Assembly: GCA_003993805.1 (NCBI GenBank)
Contig: RSEF01000001.1
Location: 64,732,093-64,796,092, forward strand
Length of the DNA: 64,000 nt
Direction of reading: 5' to 3'
DNA from: Himantopus leucocephalus
Lineage: Eukaryota; Chordata; Aves; Charadriiformes; Recurvirostridae
The notes beneath the pieces are model-generated. The model worked only from the letters and a program-made list of their open reading frames with translations. It did no database searches and had not been told where the DNA came from. The translations under genes and the position numbers were made by a program. Positions 28,251-45,818 of this stretch are shown piece by piece (within the stretch, counting starts at the first letter, position 1; the number at the start of each line of letters is the position of its first letter).

Positions 28251-30186
28251 TATACAGACAGAACTATCTGTTATGCATGCCTAAAAATTGGGTTCTTAAT
28301 TGTGTTGATTATTTGCAGTCAAGATAAGCCATTACTTCCATTTAGCAAGAGTATTAGCTACTTTTAGCTACTAGCAGCAAAATTCCTCTTGCTAGGTAGA
28401 CTTGCTTAGACACTATCCTCTTTGTCCTTAGCACAGCTTTGTTTCACAGAAGGCTCAATCTGACCCATAGCAAATGTACAAAATTTTATGGCATGGGAGG
28501 AATAAAGGTTTAATTGACGTGGCATTAGTCTGGCTTTTATTACTAATCATTGAAGCCAGAAGGACTTTATGTAGGTCATCCCAAACAAGACTCAGTGAAT
28601 GCTTTTTCCTCCCTACATCATCATCTGCTTTGTTTATGCCATGCTAAAGGCAACAGTTAATTCACACACTTTGAAAGTGCTAAATGTTGCAATCCAGATT
28701 GCCTACTGGTGGGAACTGGGACAGCTACACAGGAGGAAATGAAACTGCTGCAGTTTATAACCAGATTCATCCTGGGCTGGTGTTGGTTTTCATCTCAGTG
28801 GCTAAGCTGAGTTGATTGTGTGCTGTGAATCTCAACTGTGCGCACTTGGGAAAAGGAAAGATGATCTGAAAGTTAAATGTTTTCATTTGAGCTGTTCAGT
28901 TTCTCTTGTGTTAGCATGATAGTGAGTGAGTGAGTGACTTAAGCCCAGTGTCATGTCATCTCACCTTAAACACTTGATGAGAGACAAATGCCTGCATTAG
29001 GGTTTTCATCCCCTTCCCCAAGATCTAAATAGTCTCTAGACACAAAACACTGTTTGTTGGTGGTTTTTTTTAAATATTGCTAATCCCTAAGAAAATACTT
29101 CTGATCCTGGGTTTTGGATTGATCTCATCTGAGATGAAATCCTACAGATTTTGGTGGGAAGACTTTTTTTTTTTTTTGTGACACAGCAGTTAAAAAAAAA
29201 CCAAAGCCAATCACAAATTTGCTTACACTAGGAACAGCCTTAGGGAGATTTATGAGCAGACTAACCAGTTCGCTGGTGAAAGGTCCATGTTGTGTGCCGC
29301 GTATCATATGGATCTGCCATCTATCCCATGGATAGAAAGCACCACCTCATCTCATACAAATGTATTAGTCAGACAAGTAGACCTGGTAAATCATGACAAT
29401 TTATGATAGAGTTGAATACCTTCTGGCCTGCCTGTGCCTCTCTGGCCAGCCTAGCTTCAAAGATTGCTTTTCCTGAGATGAAGTCTGATCACTTGGCCAC
29501 AGCTGGTTGCCCAGAGAAGTAACTTAGCATATATTTTTTTATGTATTTTTCTCTTTGTTTTGGCATTATGCATGTCATGGCTGCCATTTTTATTTCTGAA
29601 ACAAGTAACATCATGATGCTAATGAAAGCACTTGTTGTTTCCCACTACAGTATTTCCTAAGAGAACATTACCATACACAGTCTGAAAAGAACACATTTTT
29701 CAGCTGAGAGAGTGTTTCCTAGAGGTGACATTTCCCACATGGTCAGTGGCAAGTAGCCTTAGCATTGAAAATCGTGTAGAAACAGTGAATCTTATGCTAA
29801 GCAGGTACTCGCTTACGAGAATACATGCTGTTACTCTAAGGTTGAGAGTTCTTTGCTATACAAGGCATATTCTTACAAGTGTAATGGAGGGGTCCATAAT
29901 AGGGATGCCATCTTTTTATCAAATCCAGCTGATATTAAGGTCCTCGTTTTGATGGTGCATTGTGTTTAAGGAAGCATCTGTTTGCATAGATATGTCAGTA
30001 TTGCCATTATAAACCCATCTTTTCAAGAAGACATCATGTGGGAGCAAACCTTAAAGAAAGATGTATGTTCTTTGTAAATAACAGATCCACGCAATATGCA
30101 TGCTGTAGATAATTAGATTGGAGAAATTTTATGTGATCATGTAAGTCAAAAACAATATGAAGTAACTCAGAAAGAGATAAATTTAA

Positions 30187-30374
30187 GGGTATGTTATGGT
30201 TTGAGAGACCCATAACAATTTATTGTCATTNNNNNNNNNNNNNNNNNNNNNNNNNNNNNNNNNNNNNNNNNNNNNNNNNNNNNNNNNNNNNNNNNNNNNN
30301 NNNNNNNNNNNNNNNNNNNNNNNNNNNNNNTAGGAGAGAAATTAGTCCTGTGTCGCTCAAACCAGGACAGGGTA
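30187..30374. mobile_element. Probable ERV LTR with 5-bp TSD, interrupted by assembly gap
   Basis: The 5-bp sequence gggta occurs directly before a TG at 30187-30191 and again directly after a CA at 30370-30374, as expected for a target-site duplication. The element would span 30192-30369. Its left end tgttatggtttgagagac and the reverse complement of its right end, tgtcctggtttgagcgac, agree at 15 of 18 positions. TG...CA termini and a 5-bp duplication fit an ERVL-type LTR, and a TGTTATGGTTTGA-like start is common among bird ERV LTRs (recalled). Only 39 bp is visible on each side of the gap, so solo LTR and full provirus cannot be told apart. No viral gene is visible. Confidence 0.65.
30231..30330. 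other. Assembly gap, 100 N
   Basis: Exactly 100 undetermined bases, the conventional placeholder for a gap of unknown length. It lies inside the probable LTR, which suggests that repeat content caused the break. Confidence 0.99.
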
Positions 30375-32127
30375 TATATGAGTCTGTCTGAGTCAGTTCC
30401 CTGTCTTCTGAGTGTTGTGCATCCTTAACCTTCTTCATTTTAAATACGTGTGTAAAAATGGCATATGACTGCATGCAATATGCATTTGTGCATTGTGTGT
30501 GTCTTCATAGTAAAGAGGAAGCAGGCTTTGTATGCGTATGTGATACTGGGGCATGGGTATCTGAATGGATATATGAATGGGGGAAGAAAGAAAGTGAGAG
30601 AGGGAAAAGGGCTCTTAAACTGCATAAACCTGTGCATCACCCAGCTGTTGATCCTGATATTTTGTCCTACATCAGACTTCAGTGAGATAGTTTATGAGCT
30701 TATGGGTTTTGCTGGACCAAATCCAGAGTGCCTAGTGTGTCCAGCATTGCTTCCAGTAGGAGAGGAGTTTTCATATGGATAATCACGTGCTATTGCTTTC
30801 CAGTGCCTGTTGCCTCGCCATTGCAGGACAGGCCCATCCTTAATGCAGACTGCTTGCCACATATGCAGTGACAATACTACAGGCCAAATCGCAGCCTGTC
30901 CTGTGCTGGTTGTCCTACCTGCAGGAGCACACCTTAAGTAAGCTGTGTTTGCCCAGCCTGTAGAGCATGGCTCCTAAGGCTGCCTAGCAGTTCAGGCACG
31001 GTATGAGCAGTCAAGGACTGGACAAATATTCCTGCAAAGTGATGATGGAGCTGTGTGTCTGATCCTGGCAAGTGATGCCCACATATTAGCCAGGGCTCTC
31101 AGCCTGTGCTTGGGCTTCCCCCGGCAGCTTGCCTGCACTTGGGTGGAGGGTGCTGGGATGCACACCACACCCGTGGTCCTTCTGAGGACTGCTGTCTCCA
31201 AGGGGTATGGACACAGCCGTCTCACCTCTTCTCTTAGGTCCCAACACCACATACAGTACCGAGCATGAGTCATGGGCAGTGCCAGGGAGAACCTCACGGA
31301 CTATCAGCATAGCTTCGGGCTCAGAAAAAGTCTGACAGGCCAGAGAAAATCCTGACCCTAAGAAATGCAGTGGAAAGAGCAAGGTTGCCCCTTCCCTGTA
31401 GCACAAGGAATCTTCCACTGTTTGCTGCTCTCCTTCACCTCCGTCGCCAACTTAGTGACTCGGCGAGTTTCACCATCAAAATACTGAGGCTTGTAAAGAG
31501 CTGTGACTTCTCCTCTTCCCTCATCCAGGGCTCTGTAGTACACAAAGCCATAATTTAGCCCCAAATGTTACTCTGTAACTCATAATTAAGTATTTATATC
31601 CTCTTAGCTTGCAACTCGAATGTAATCTGATAATCATTTAGTGACTGCCTGGTTAATAGCTGCCGTGCAATTGTAAACTTCTAGCCTGGTCATTTGTACA
31701 TGCAGCAGGATAGTAAGGTATCCCTGAAATGTGCTTCGCTATTGTTTTAACCATTTAAATTTCAATCATCTGCTTGATAATTCTGTTAAGGGCATACTAA
31801 TGTCTCTTTTCAAGCAAGAAACAGAAAGATACAATATTCTTTCTGGTCATTGTTATAAATATTTGGTTTCATTCAAATATTGTTTGAATGTGATTTGGAA
31901 AATAATGTACAGGCTCAGCTGAATGATGATTTGTAAAGCAGTATGAATGAAACTCCAAGAATACGTAAAAGAACTCCTGATTTCTATTCCACCAAAAGAG
32001 ATCTTGATTTCAATAGAAGTTTTGCGTGAGTAAGGATTTGTCAAGATTCGGACTCTCATCTTTCTAAAAGCAGTCTCTCTTAAGGGATGTTTTGAGATCT
32101 GTGCAGAACAATAGCACAGAAGAATGA

Positions 32128-32159
32128 GCGCCTGATCCAAAACTCATTGAAATCAAAGG
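32128..32159. repeat. Fold-back amniote repeat relic
   Basis: The segment gcgcctgatccaaaactcat followed by tgaaatcaaagg matches the 'ggcctgatccaaagcccattgaagtcaatgg' pattern of the old palindromic family. The opposite arm upstream (near 31990-32020, with ttgatttcaatagaag) is weaker. Confidence 0.45.
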
Positions 32160-33641
32160 AGGTATTTCCATTATTCAAAAGAAGATTATAGAGTGATGTA
32201 CCGGAAAATATCAGGAATTATTCCGTCAGCCTTCACAGGAAAACATTCAGCTGTAAGCATTATTGTTGATGGCAACCATTATGCTTATAGTTCCGAGAAC
32301 AACAGCTCTTCTTCTTAACACAGTATTAGAACAAGAAACACCTACATTTTCTTTTTTTTTTTCCTTAGAGATGGTGTTATAAACTATTACTTTGAGTCAT
32401 TCTGAACAGGACAAAAAGAAGAGGTTTTTAAATCTAAATGAATGTCTATAATTCGATAATCTGTTTGTTGCATGAAACTGTGCACTGTGATTTTTATCAA
32501 AACTTGTAAAATTCCGATGAAGTGAGTCTTGTTCTTATTTAGTGATAAATATGCAATTATATTCTTATAGGATGCTTTTAAGAAATAAAATATAAAAACA
32601 ATACCTTTATTAATAACCTACATTTTAGAGCAACACAAACGGAACTCTATTTGACGTGTTAAGACTATATACAATTTCGTATTTGTTACATTTTGTAGTA
32701 CATTTTACAGCACGTATGACTGATTTTTCCTTTTAAATGAATGCATCTTAAATAACCTAGCCAGATGTTTGGCTTTAAAATAATATAGTTCAGGGTTGAA
32801 ATTGGTCAGCTGCACAGACATTTGGTCAATTTTTCTCTTCCTTCTTTCCCCAGAGCCAAACTTTTATTCTCTTAAAGCTACATGTCTACGTGAGTCGGGA
32901 TTGGATTGCTTTGAGATGCCCATTTTGACTTTGATGGGGCTTGGTTTCCAAGGGAGCCAAAAAAATACCTGTTCTTTGCTAATCTGCCATCCTTTGGATT
33001 TCTTAAACTAGGTATCCAGAAGCACAAATCCTGCTAAAAATGTAGGCTTAGTTCTGGCACCTCTGCAGTTGAAAGACTATTTTCATTGCAAAATTGAACT
33101 GGTTCAGATACATAAGTCTCAAGAGACGGAGTAATGATCAGTTAAAGATGTTACTTTTCCAGCTGTCTGTCCATGCTGCTAGCAGCAGTTATTATTCTCC
33201 AATAGAAGCCACAGAACAGGAATTGCTCAGCCCAGCGCACGAGCTTAAACTGCTGCTGAGTCTTGTCTGCTGGAGCTGTATGTCTACGATTAGTTTGAAA
33301 TACGGCTGCTAATAAGGAATGACATTATGCATCATGCTGGAGTGTTGACTTTGAAACTTGGCAATTATTAAACTTGTGATTGTTCACTGTTTCATTGCTA
33401 GTCTGGATGTCAAAAGTATGTAATACAGATAATAGATACAATATATAGAGACCATAATACAATGGTCTGTCTGCCTTATCAATTTACTTACCAGTGCTTT
33501 CTTCTGATCTCTTGTCCAGTGACTCCCAGGAGTGAGGCTTGGGAAAATCCTGCTACTCTGTATGTTCCACTTGCACTCCCCATTGCGTCATGCTGCAAGT
33601 TCCCAACCTCCTCATTCTTCCTGATTTGCTAAAATAATTAG

Positions 33642-38548
<4,907 letters not shown>

Positions 38549-41500
38549 TAAATGGACAGTGGAGGGATTCCCACTGTCACCCCTGTTTTCAGCCCCTCCA
38601 CGCCTCACCCTTCTCACATATTCCCAAAACAATGCAGCTTGAGCAGATCTGAAAGAGGCAGCTTAAAGATGTTTAAAGTGTGACAATGCCCAGCAAGGCA
38701 CAAGAATTTTTAGGGTAGAGGAAGGGGCTGTAACTGGAAGTAAAACAATACAGTTATGAAAGAAAAACCTCAGGTCTAAATGTGAGCCCTGTTAGCCATC
38801 AGAATAATTCCCTCAGAGCAGCAGAAGAAACAATTTGAAAAGTGAACTGGACTAAGTACTATTAAATGTGCAAGAGCATCCCGTATTAGCAGAGATGCGA
38901 ACCGAGTGATTTCCTTAAACATTCCTGGTTCTTAATGTCAGTGACAGAAAAAACATGCAAAGCATTACTGAACTTGTTGTCCCTGTGACACACTCTTAAT
39001 CCGGATCCCTATCTTGAAAAGAGGGTGATAGTCTAACCAGCTCAAAAATATGACTGCAACGCCAGCACCTGTCAAGGCAAAATAATTAGTATAGGGAAAC
39101 TGGGAAGAGTAACCTCAGTGTGTATTGTATCATAATGAATATGAGCAGGTTGGGCTGAGCAAACTACAGACCTCTGATCCATTAACTGAGCTTTTTTTTA
39201 ATAAAGACCTTTTTCCCCTACAGAGAGGCTGGTCATCTGAGACCAAAGCATAGAGCAAGGAGGACACCCTGTGGCCAGACAGGAAGATTTCAATCCCTTA
39301 GTCCTGGCTGGTTTTGGTTTTCATCTCCGTTGTAGTTTGGCAAAAGTTGATCAAAGTATACTAGTGAGGGTCTGCCTGTAGGTGATTCCTTTCAGTCCGT
39401 AGGCCCGGGGTTTTGGACTGTAAAGGAAATATACCTGCCAGTATTGTAAACTTATGGAGGAATTCCTCTGTTCAGGTTTAACAACTCAGTAAGCATCTTC
39501 TCGCTTCTCCCTCATGTGGAGAATTAATTGCCTTTTTCAATTTCTACATCCACGTGTGGGGCCAAATTCACTATAGCTTTTAAGACATTGGATTTCAATA
39601 ATATCATGGAAGTTTTATCGCACTGTGTCAGCTTGTTTCCCGCTTATTTTAGGGATATTTCTTTTTGACTTGTGCTATGAGGACTCCAAAATACTTCTGT
39701 GCCTTGCACACATTAGCTGTCTCAAGATACGTGTAGGGACAGTTGTTGTTAGCTTTTCTGTTCTTTGATGTTAGTGTTGCACACTGTTACATTTCTTCAG
39801 ATCGATGCTGGACACAGTAAGGATAGCAGCTGTTGATACTGGCCTGTAGTACTAAAAAAGCAACTTGTTCCTCCATGCTGCTTCACAGTGCACTGATGGG
39901 AGCCAGCGCTGAAAGGAAGAAGAGAGAAGAGAGAATGATGTACCGCAATATATTTAAGATATTGCAACCATAGAAATAATTCTCATATGGTGATAATGTA
40001 TTATAGGACTAAATGCACAGCGAGGCCAGCCATTGCCCGGGAAATTCAAAATTGCTAATCTGCTAATACCAGCTCTTTAAAAAGGGATTGGATTCTTTTG
40101 CCTGTGGACTAGAGGCTTTTGTTGCTTTTTCAATAATGACTTTTCTGAGCAAAATGGCAGGGAGGTACAGTGAGATTATTTTAAATATGGATATCCTGTA
40201 TCTTTCTGCATTGACTGTTCCCACCACCTCTGCCAATAGCCGATTAGTGCTATCTATCTGAATGGCAGCGATTGTTTGTTAGAGAGGCATACAGACATTT
40301 TCATCTTCGTTTCCTCAGATAGAAAAACCATAAGCAAACAGAAATAGTGTGGTGTTTCAGGCATCGCTTTGTACAGGATGAGCCAGGCAAGTCCCTCTCA
40401 CTGCGAGTTTACTGATTTGCATATATTGTATATTGTATCTCTATAGACAATATATGCTCAGAAAGAAAGGAGTTTTGAAACACATTTTCAACATATTTTG
40501 ATGGTGTTGTATATGAAAGGTTATAGCCAGTTTTGAATGAGAAGCTGATGGTTACCTGTCCCTCTAGGTATCTGTTGCTAGCACTTAGATTTGCGCTCAT
40601 TGAGCTTTTTCACAGCTGCCACGTAAGACCATTTCAATGCTTTTAATCTCCATCAAACCCCCTTTTTGTCCTACCTTACTGTTCTGTGAAGTACAAAAGA
40701 AAAGAAATGTGTCATCTAAAGATGTCCTGTTTACGAAACTCAGACGCTTTCATGGTCTGTGCTGAGTCAAAGTCTGCTGTCACCTTCCCTCATTAGTTGC
40801 TGAGGTCATCTTGTCATTGCCCCAGAGGTAAAGGCTCATTCTGCTTGCTACAAGTAAGGTGTATGGGTCATCCTAAAGGTTCTTCTAACATAAAATAACT
40901 AGACAGGCTATCTACAGTTGTCACAGCTAGCATTAAAGTTCTTTCCTGACACATTTGTGTAAAATATGCCCTTTGCTTCCAGTGACACATTTAGCATGAA
41001 TTGGGAGCTGGCATCCAAGCTCTGTCTGCAGGTTTTATATCTGTCCCCTGCCACATGAGTTGTGAAGTAGTTCTGGTTGTTCTTCAGCATCTCAGCAAGA
41101 GACACACTTCGTGTTGTGCCTGTTGTTTTTTATTTGTTGGATGCCTTTGTAGGCTATGCATTCATTGCTTTTTGCAGAGAGGAAGAACGTTCAAATGAAT
41201 TTAACAGTGGACTGACAACTCTCCAGTTCTTACCACAAACTCTATGGCTCTATTTGTTGATCTCGAACCAACCACTTACGGAGTCCTGATGGTGGAAGTT
41301 AACTTGAATTAATGGACTCTTTTTTTTTTTTTCTGAATTTAGTACTTTAGGATTAGGTTGCTAACCTTTCTGTGTCTGAGCTTCTCTGTCCTCCAGAAAT
41401 AGGAATGATATTACTATATGCCCCCATGAAAATGAGAATTCTGTGTTAATTTTTGGAAAGGACTATGGAGATGAAAATTTTGATATCAACATGCTGAAGT

Positions 41501-42814
41501 TCATCCAACCTGTGAGGAGACTCTTGTGATTTAGGATTCATTTCTTCCATGCTTTGCGAAAAATAGGGTTGATATTGGTAGATTGAGAAATTTAACCCAA
41601 CCTTCACTGTGTCAGAATGACATACGTCAGGTCTGAACACAAAGATGCCTGGGAAACGGTTTCCTGGACAACACTAGCAAAGAGAAAGCTCTTCATAAAA
41701 TCCTTATTTGGGGGTTTTGGGGAAAAGGACAGATAAAGGAAAATGGATACTGAATCAATATTACTCAATCCAAACAACAGCCCTCATAAGGATAGTGCAG
41801 GAATTAAATAATTTATGCAGGGCTAGTTTGCAAATAATTAAATGTGTTCCCTACATTATATTCCACATCTTGCAACAGCAACAGTGGAAATTTTCCTATT
41901 CCAAGTATCACAGAACCAGTCAACCAGCAAATGGCACGTCCACTAAAAACAGGAAAAAAAGTCACCCCACAGAAAAGGAAAAGAAAATTTGCTTCTAACA
42001 GGAAGAGATTAGATTTTCAGTTGGTTGTCCAAGGAGCAGACCACCAGCCAAGTTATCAGAAGAAAATGGAAGATATTTTTTTCTCTACCAAATCCTCCCT
42101 GCCTTTATCACAATTTACATGGCCTCTGTTGTCCTTTGTCATTTGGGTTCAACACCTGGATGTCAGCACTGATTCCTTCTTCCCCTTACATTAGTCCTTT
42201 ATGTCATCTAGTCCACATCAAAGGCAGGCTATTCTACTCAGAGGTCAGTGCTGCCGGACTCCTTGACTGAGCATGTTTCAACTCACAGCTCAGTGTTGGT
42301 GAACACCTGCACTTCGATCTTACCAACATGCACCTCAGATGCTCACATATCTCTTGAAAATATTTCTGCAGAGATTATCCCACTGTTTTATTTCACTCTT
42401 GAAGTACCTCCACCAGTTCTCTGTGTTTGACTGTATCCACGACAAGCATCTTCTTTTCAGACTTCCGCTTCTCTCAACTTACCTAACTTTTCACGTTGAC
42501 CTTTGACAGTGCAAGTGATTTCAGCCTCTTGCATCACTTTGTTCCCTCTGATTTTTGGTTTTCTTCATGTAGGTACTGTCATCTATCCTTTCTAACAGTT
42601 CTGCCATTGATACCTATATTAAATTTGCAGATGACAAGAGTATGGAGCATGCAAAAAGGATTATTGATAGCCACATCATTTTTGTGCTTGTATCCTGTAC
42701 CCTACAAAATGAGTCACGTTCAACGCTAGTTCCAACACAACTTGCTCTGCCTGACAGTCTCTGCTGTTACCTTTGCTTGATACCTGTCCCTACTTCAGCT
42801 TTGTTCAGCTTCAA

Positions 42815-42935
42815 ACTGTGAACTTTGGTGGGCAGGATTGTCTCCCACTCTTTGACAGTGCCAAGCACAGCAAGGCCTTGATTTTTGCCTGAGACTTTTG
42901 AGTTCTTCATCAAACAAAGAGATAGTAACAGCCAT
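42815..42935 (-). repeat. Old amniote interspersed repeat, decayed
   Basis: The order 'gggcaggattgtctcccact ... acagtgccaagcaca ... ggccttgat' follows a repeat common in turtles, crocodiles and birds (gggcagggactgtctc ... gtacagcgcctagcaca ... gggcccTgat). The copy at 52085-52215 is the same family in the opposite orientation. Recognition is from recalled pattern, without a family name. Confidence 0.5.
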
Positions 42936-43964
42936 AAATGGGAGCTGCTGTTTCCTTGCAGAGCCCAAAGGGTGAGCATCACTGCAAATGTTACCTGCTC
43001 CTTCCTAGAACTGAATACCCAAAGCAGTACTGCTCAAAGATGATAGATTGCACAGAGTCCAGAAAGTCTGAGAAGCTGGAAGAGAAACTATGTTAGCGTT
43101 CCCTGCTCTCAGAGAAGGTGTGAAGGGGAAGAAACATTAAGAGTGCCATAAATACTGGATGCTGGCACTGCTCAAAGATTCTGGAAGGTTGTGGTGGCTG
43201 ACTTTGAAGGAGTCATCTATTTACATGCAGCTATCTTGGCCATTAGTGACGGTGAGGGAGAAGCTAGTGAAGAAAGTATGAAAAAGTTATTCTAAGATGC
43301 TGTTAAAATCCTTCAGTTGTGTAAAGTTCACTGGAATGTGGCAGAGGTTCTTTAAACAATGCAAACTTTGCAGTAAGGCGCTGAGAACAGATTTCTTTTT
43401 ATAGAACAGGCCTATAGGGTGGTGTGAATTCTCTAAAATTCAGATTTTATTAAATAGCCCAGCTCTTCTTCTTTTTCTCTGGTGCCAATATAAATGAATT
43501 CTAGGTATTCTGGGCCTAGAAAAGTGGTTTGTTTGGTCCTTCTGTTATTATGACAGTGATCCCAATTCCTTCATCTTATAAGGCTGTAGACTTTGCTGCT
43601 TGTCAACATTGTCCTTGATTGCTTGTTGCAGTAACGTAAAAGTCAGGACAGTGAATCCTGTTAAGGGGAACTGACTTTGACAGGGAGAGAGAGGCGTATT
43701 TCTCATATGAGATGAAGATAATGAAAGGAAAATCGAGACAGAGTTATTTCTAATGACAAGCATAGTGAGATTCAGTTTGAGGATGGAAAAGCAACTTCTT
43801 TTTCTTTTTCTTTGGGTTTTAGTTTGTTAGGAAAGAATAGACTGAATACCTCTGGCAGGCAGGGCGGTAAGGTTGCTAAGCTGTCGCTTTCCTGTGGCAG
43901 TTGCCCTAAGGCCCCTGTCTGGAGAAGGGTCCTGCTGTGCAAAATACGGTATGTGCGCGGGCAT

Positions 43965-43978
43965 ACACACACACACAC
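43965..43978 (+). repeat. Short (AC)n microsatellite
   Basis: Seven AC units, followed by a CTCTCACACC tail. It is too short to be highly unstable. Confidence 0.9.
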
Positions 43979-44048
43979 TCTCACACCCCAAAACAGTCTT
44001 TTCACTGAACAGCTTGTAGTTAAAGAAGGGGAAAAGCAAGGTATCTCA

Positions 44049-44075
44049 GTGCATCCAGTGCATCCAGTGCATCCA
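44049..44075 (+). repeat. Three tandem copies of a 9-mer
   Basis: gtgcatcca occurs three times without mismatch. It lies in the intron and translates as VHP repeats in one frame, but that frame is not a recognisable gene. Confidence 0.95.
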
Positions 44076-44729
44076 CTAATTTACAGTTTTGCTGATTTGG
44101 ACCATGTCCTGTTGCAGTAGATCTGTGCCTCGGCTTGAACAAAGACCGACCATCGTGACAACTGTCCTTGCGGGCAGATATCTGGTCCATAGTGGTGTTA
44201 AGGTAATACTCATCTTGCAGGACACACAAAGCTCTAAAGCAGAGGTAGAAAGCAAGTATGATGGCACAGCATAGGACACAGAATAGCTAGCCTGAAATGC
44301 AACCAAACTTTCCAGCTCCTCACCTTGTAAAGTCCCATTGAGTCCTGGATAAATCCCATTATTTTAGAACTGCCGTTGACTGGGCAGCTCTTTACCACAT
44401 ACGTAGTAACATTCAACTATGTTTCTCTTAGAGAGGTGGTCAATTGGCCATGCTCAGAGTGCTAGTTCAGCTCTGTGCACCCCTGGACATGCAGGGCAGC
44501 ATTGATCAGTCAAACATGCAAGCTCTTTTTGAACTGTGGTTGTTCTCCCTGCTCTTAGAGCAGCAGCTTCAAAAGGATAGGAAAATGTGAAACACCCCTG
44601 GGGAAAAATGTGGGCCATAGTTACATTTACAGTATCAAACCGTCCATTCTCTGCTCTTCACTTTGAAAAGCCAAGTGATTTGCTGAGTTTAAAATTTTCC
44701 TGCTTGTATTTGTTGTTTCTCTTTGCCAG

Positions 44730-44876
44730 GAAGTCCGTCATCCAGCTAGACCTGGCTAACACCAAGAAAGCTCTGATTGTACCTGCTTTTGAGACCCTAC
44801 GCTACCGCCTCTCCTTCCCCAAGTCAAAAGCAGAGCTGCTATCTATGTTGGACATGGGAACCCTCTTCACATTCAG
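44730..44876 (+). CDS. LARGE1: LARGE1 coding exon, residues 577-626
   Basis: This exon is 147 bp: one base completing R577, 48 full codons (578-625) and two bases of R626. It runs from [18 protein letters not shown] through [17 protein letters not shown] to LDMGTLFTF. The acceptor is tctttgccag|G and the donor ag|gtaatg. It encodes the middle of the GT49-like glucuronyltransferase domain, just after the DxD motif. The length and both split arginine codons agree with the flanking exons. Confidence 0.97.
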
Positions 44877-45587
44877 GTAATGGAAGGTACTTTTGTTGAA
44901 CCTGTGGTCATTATCTCTAAAGACTTTTTTGATGCTCTGTGAATATTTGATTTTTCTCTCTCACTGTCAGCTAGCTAGCTCCATTAAGAAACCTATTGGA
45001 TTTTTTTTTCCCTTTTCATAGAGAGGCAGTGAACAGAATCATATGTGGATATATTCCATCTGTAAGCTCAGCATTTTATCTAGTATTATAGTCCTCTACT
45101 GAAGGACTTCAGTTGTTAAATTAAATTTGTTTTATTTTCATCATTTTTTATTGCGCTACAAAATCAAGCGCGACCATTACACTCATGTGCGTGTAATTTG
45201 CTTTTTGGCTGCCAAATACTATCCAGATAGCTGTGTCCCTCATGTGACCAAAAATAATTTCTCTCTGCTCGTTGCTTTGCTTCCTTACTGACTTACTGGA
45301 AAAACAAATGCAGGCTTGTCATGTGCTCTTTTAAAGTGTGAAACAGCTTCTTAAATAGCTAGAGTTTCTCAATGCAGAGGTAATAGTGTACTCTGACTAG
45401 AAGTTGAGAAGCGAAGAACACCTAAATTTGGAGCTCCTCTCTGAAGCAGACTCCTTTTGTGGCTGTGAACGAGTCATTTCTATTATCTGCCAGACTTTTC
45501 GGTTTTAAAATGCAACTACCAGGGGTTAACTGTCTCTTGGGTGTGTGTGGTAAGGTCTGATTTGCAGACATTTGTGAAGCATAGCAG

Positions 45588-45818
45588 TGATGGGAAGAGC
45601 ACAATATGGCCTTATGATATTGCACAGAGAGGGGGCTTAGGAGACCTGCGATCTCTTCTGAGCTCCACCACTGCCCTGCTGGGAGGTGGTATGTGAATCA
45701 GTTCGCTTTCTTACATCTCTGTTCTCCGTCTCTGAAATGCAGGTAGCAACGTTCACCTCTCCTTTTTATGGTATTTTGAGATCTAGAGATAAAAACTATG
45801 AAAAAGCTAGTTATTATC
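45588..45818 (+). mobile_element. MIR-type SINE, amniote form
   Basis: In order: a tRNA-like head (gtgatgggaagagcac, then cttaggagacctgcgatctc), ctccaccactgccctgctgg, an internal 'gttctccgtctctgaaatg' corresponding to the cccatctgtaaaatg block, and a 3' part gtattttgagatctagagat ending in agctagttattat. The tail fits the 'tttgagatctactgatgaaaa...gctaggtattatt' ending of the MIR family seen in turtles and birds. Confidence 0.75.

Noticed and set aside
42496..42729. 'DTYIKFADDKS' in one frame, reminiscent of the FADD box of LINE reverse transcriptase
   Set aside because: The flanking translation does not follow any reverse-transcriptase order, so the short match is probably chance.
43965..44075. 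AC repeat and VHP-repeat frame as part of a gene
   Set aside because: These are simple repeats within an intron, and the frame ends quickly without a domain.
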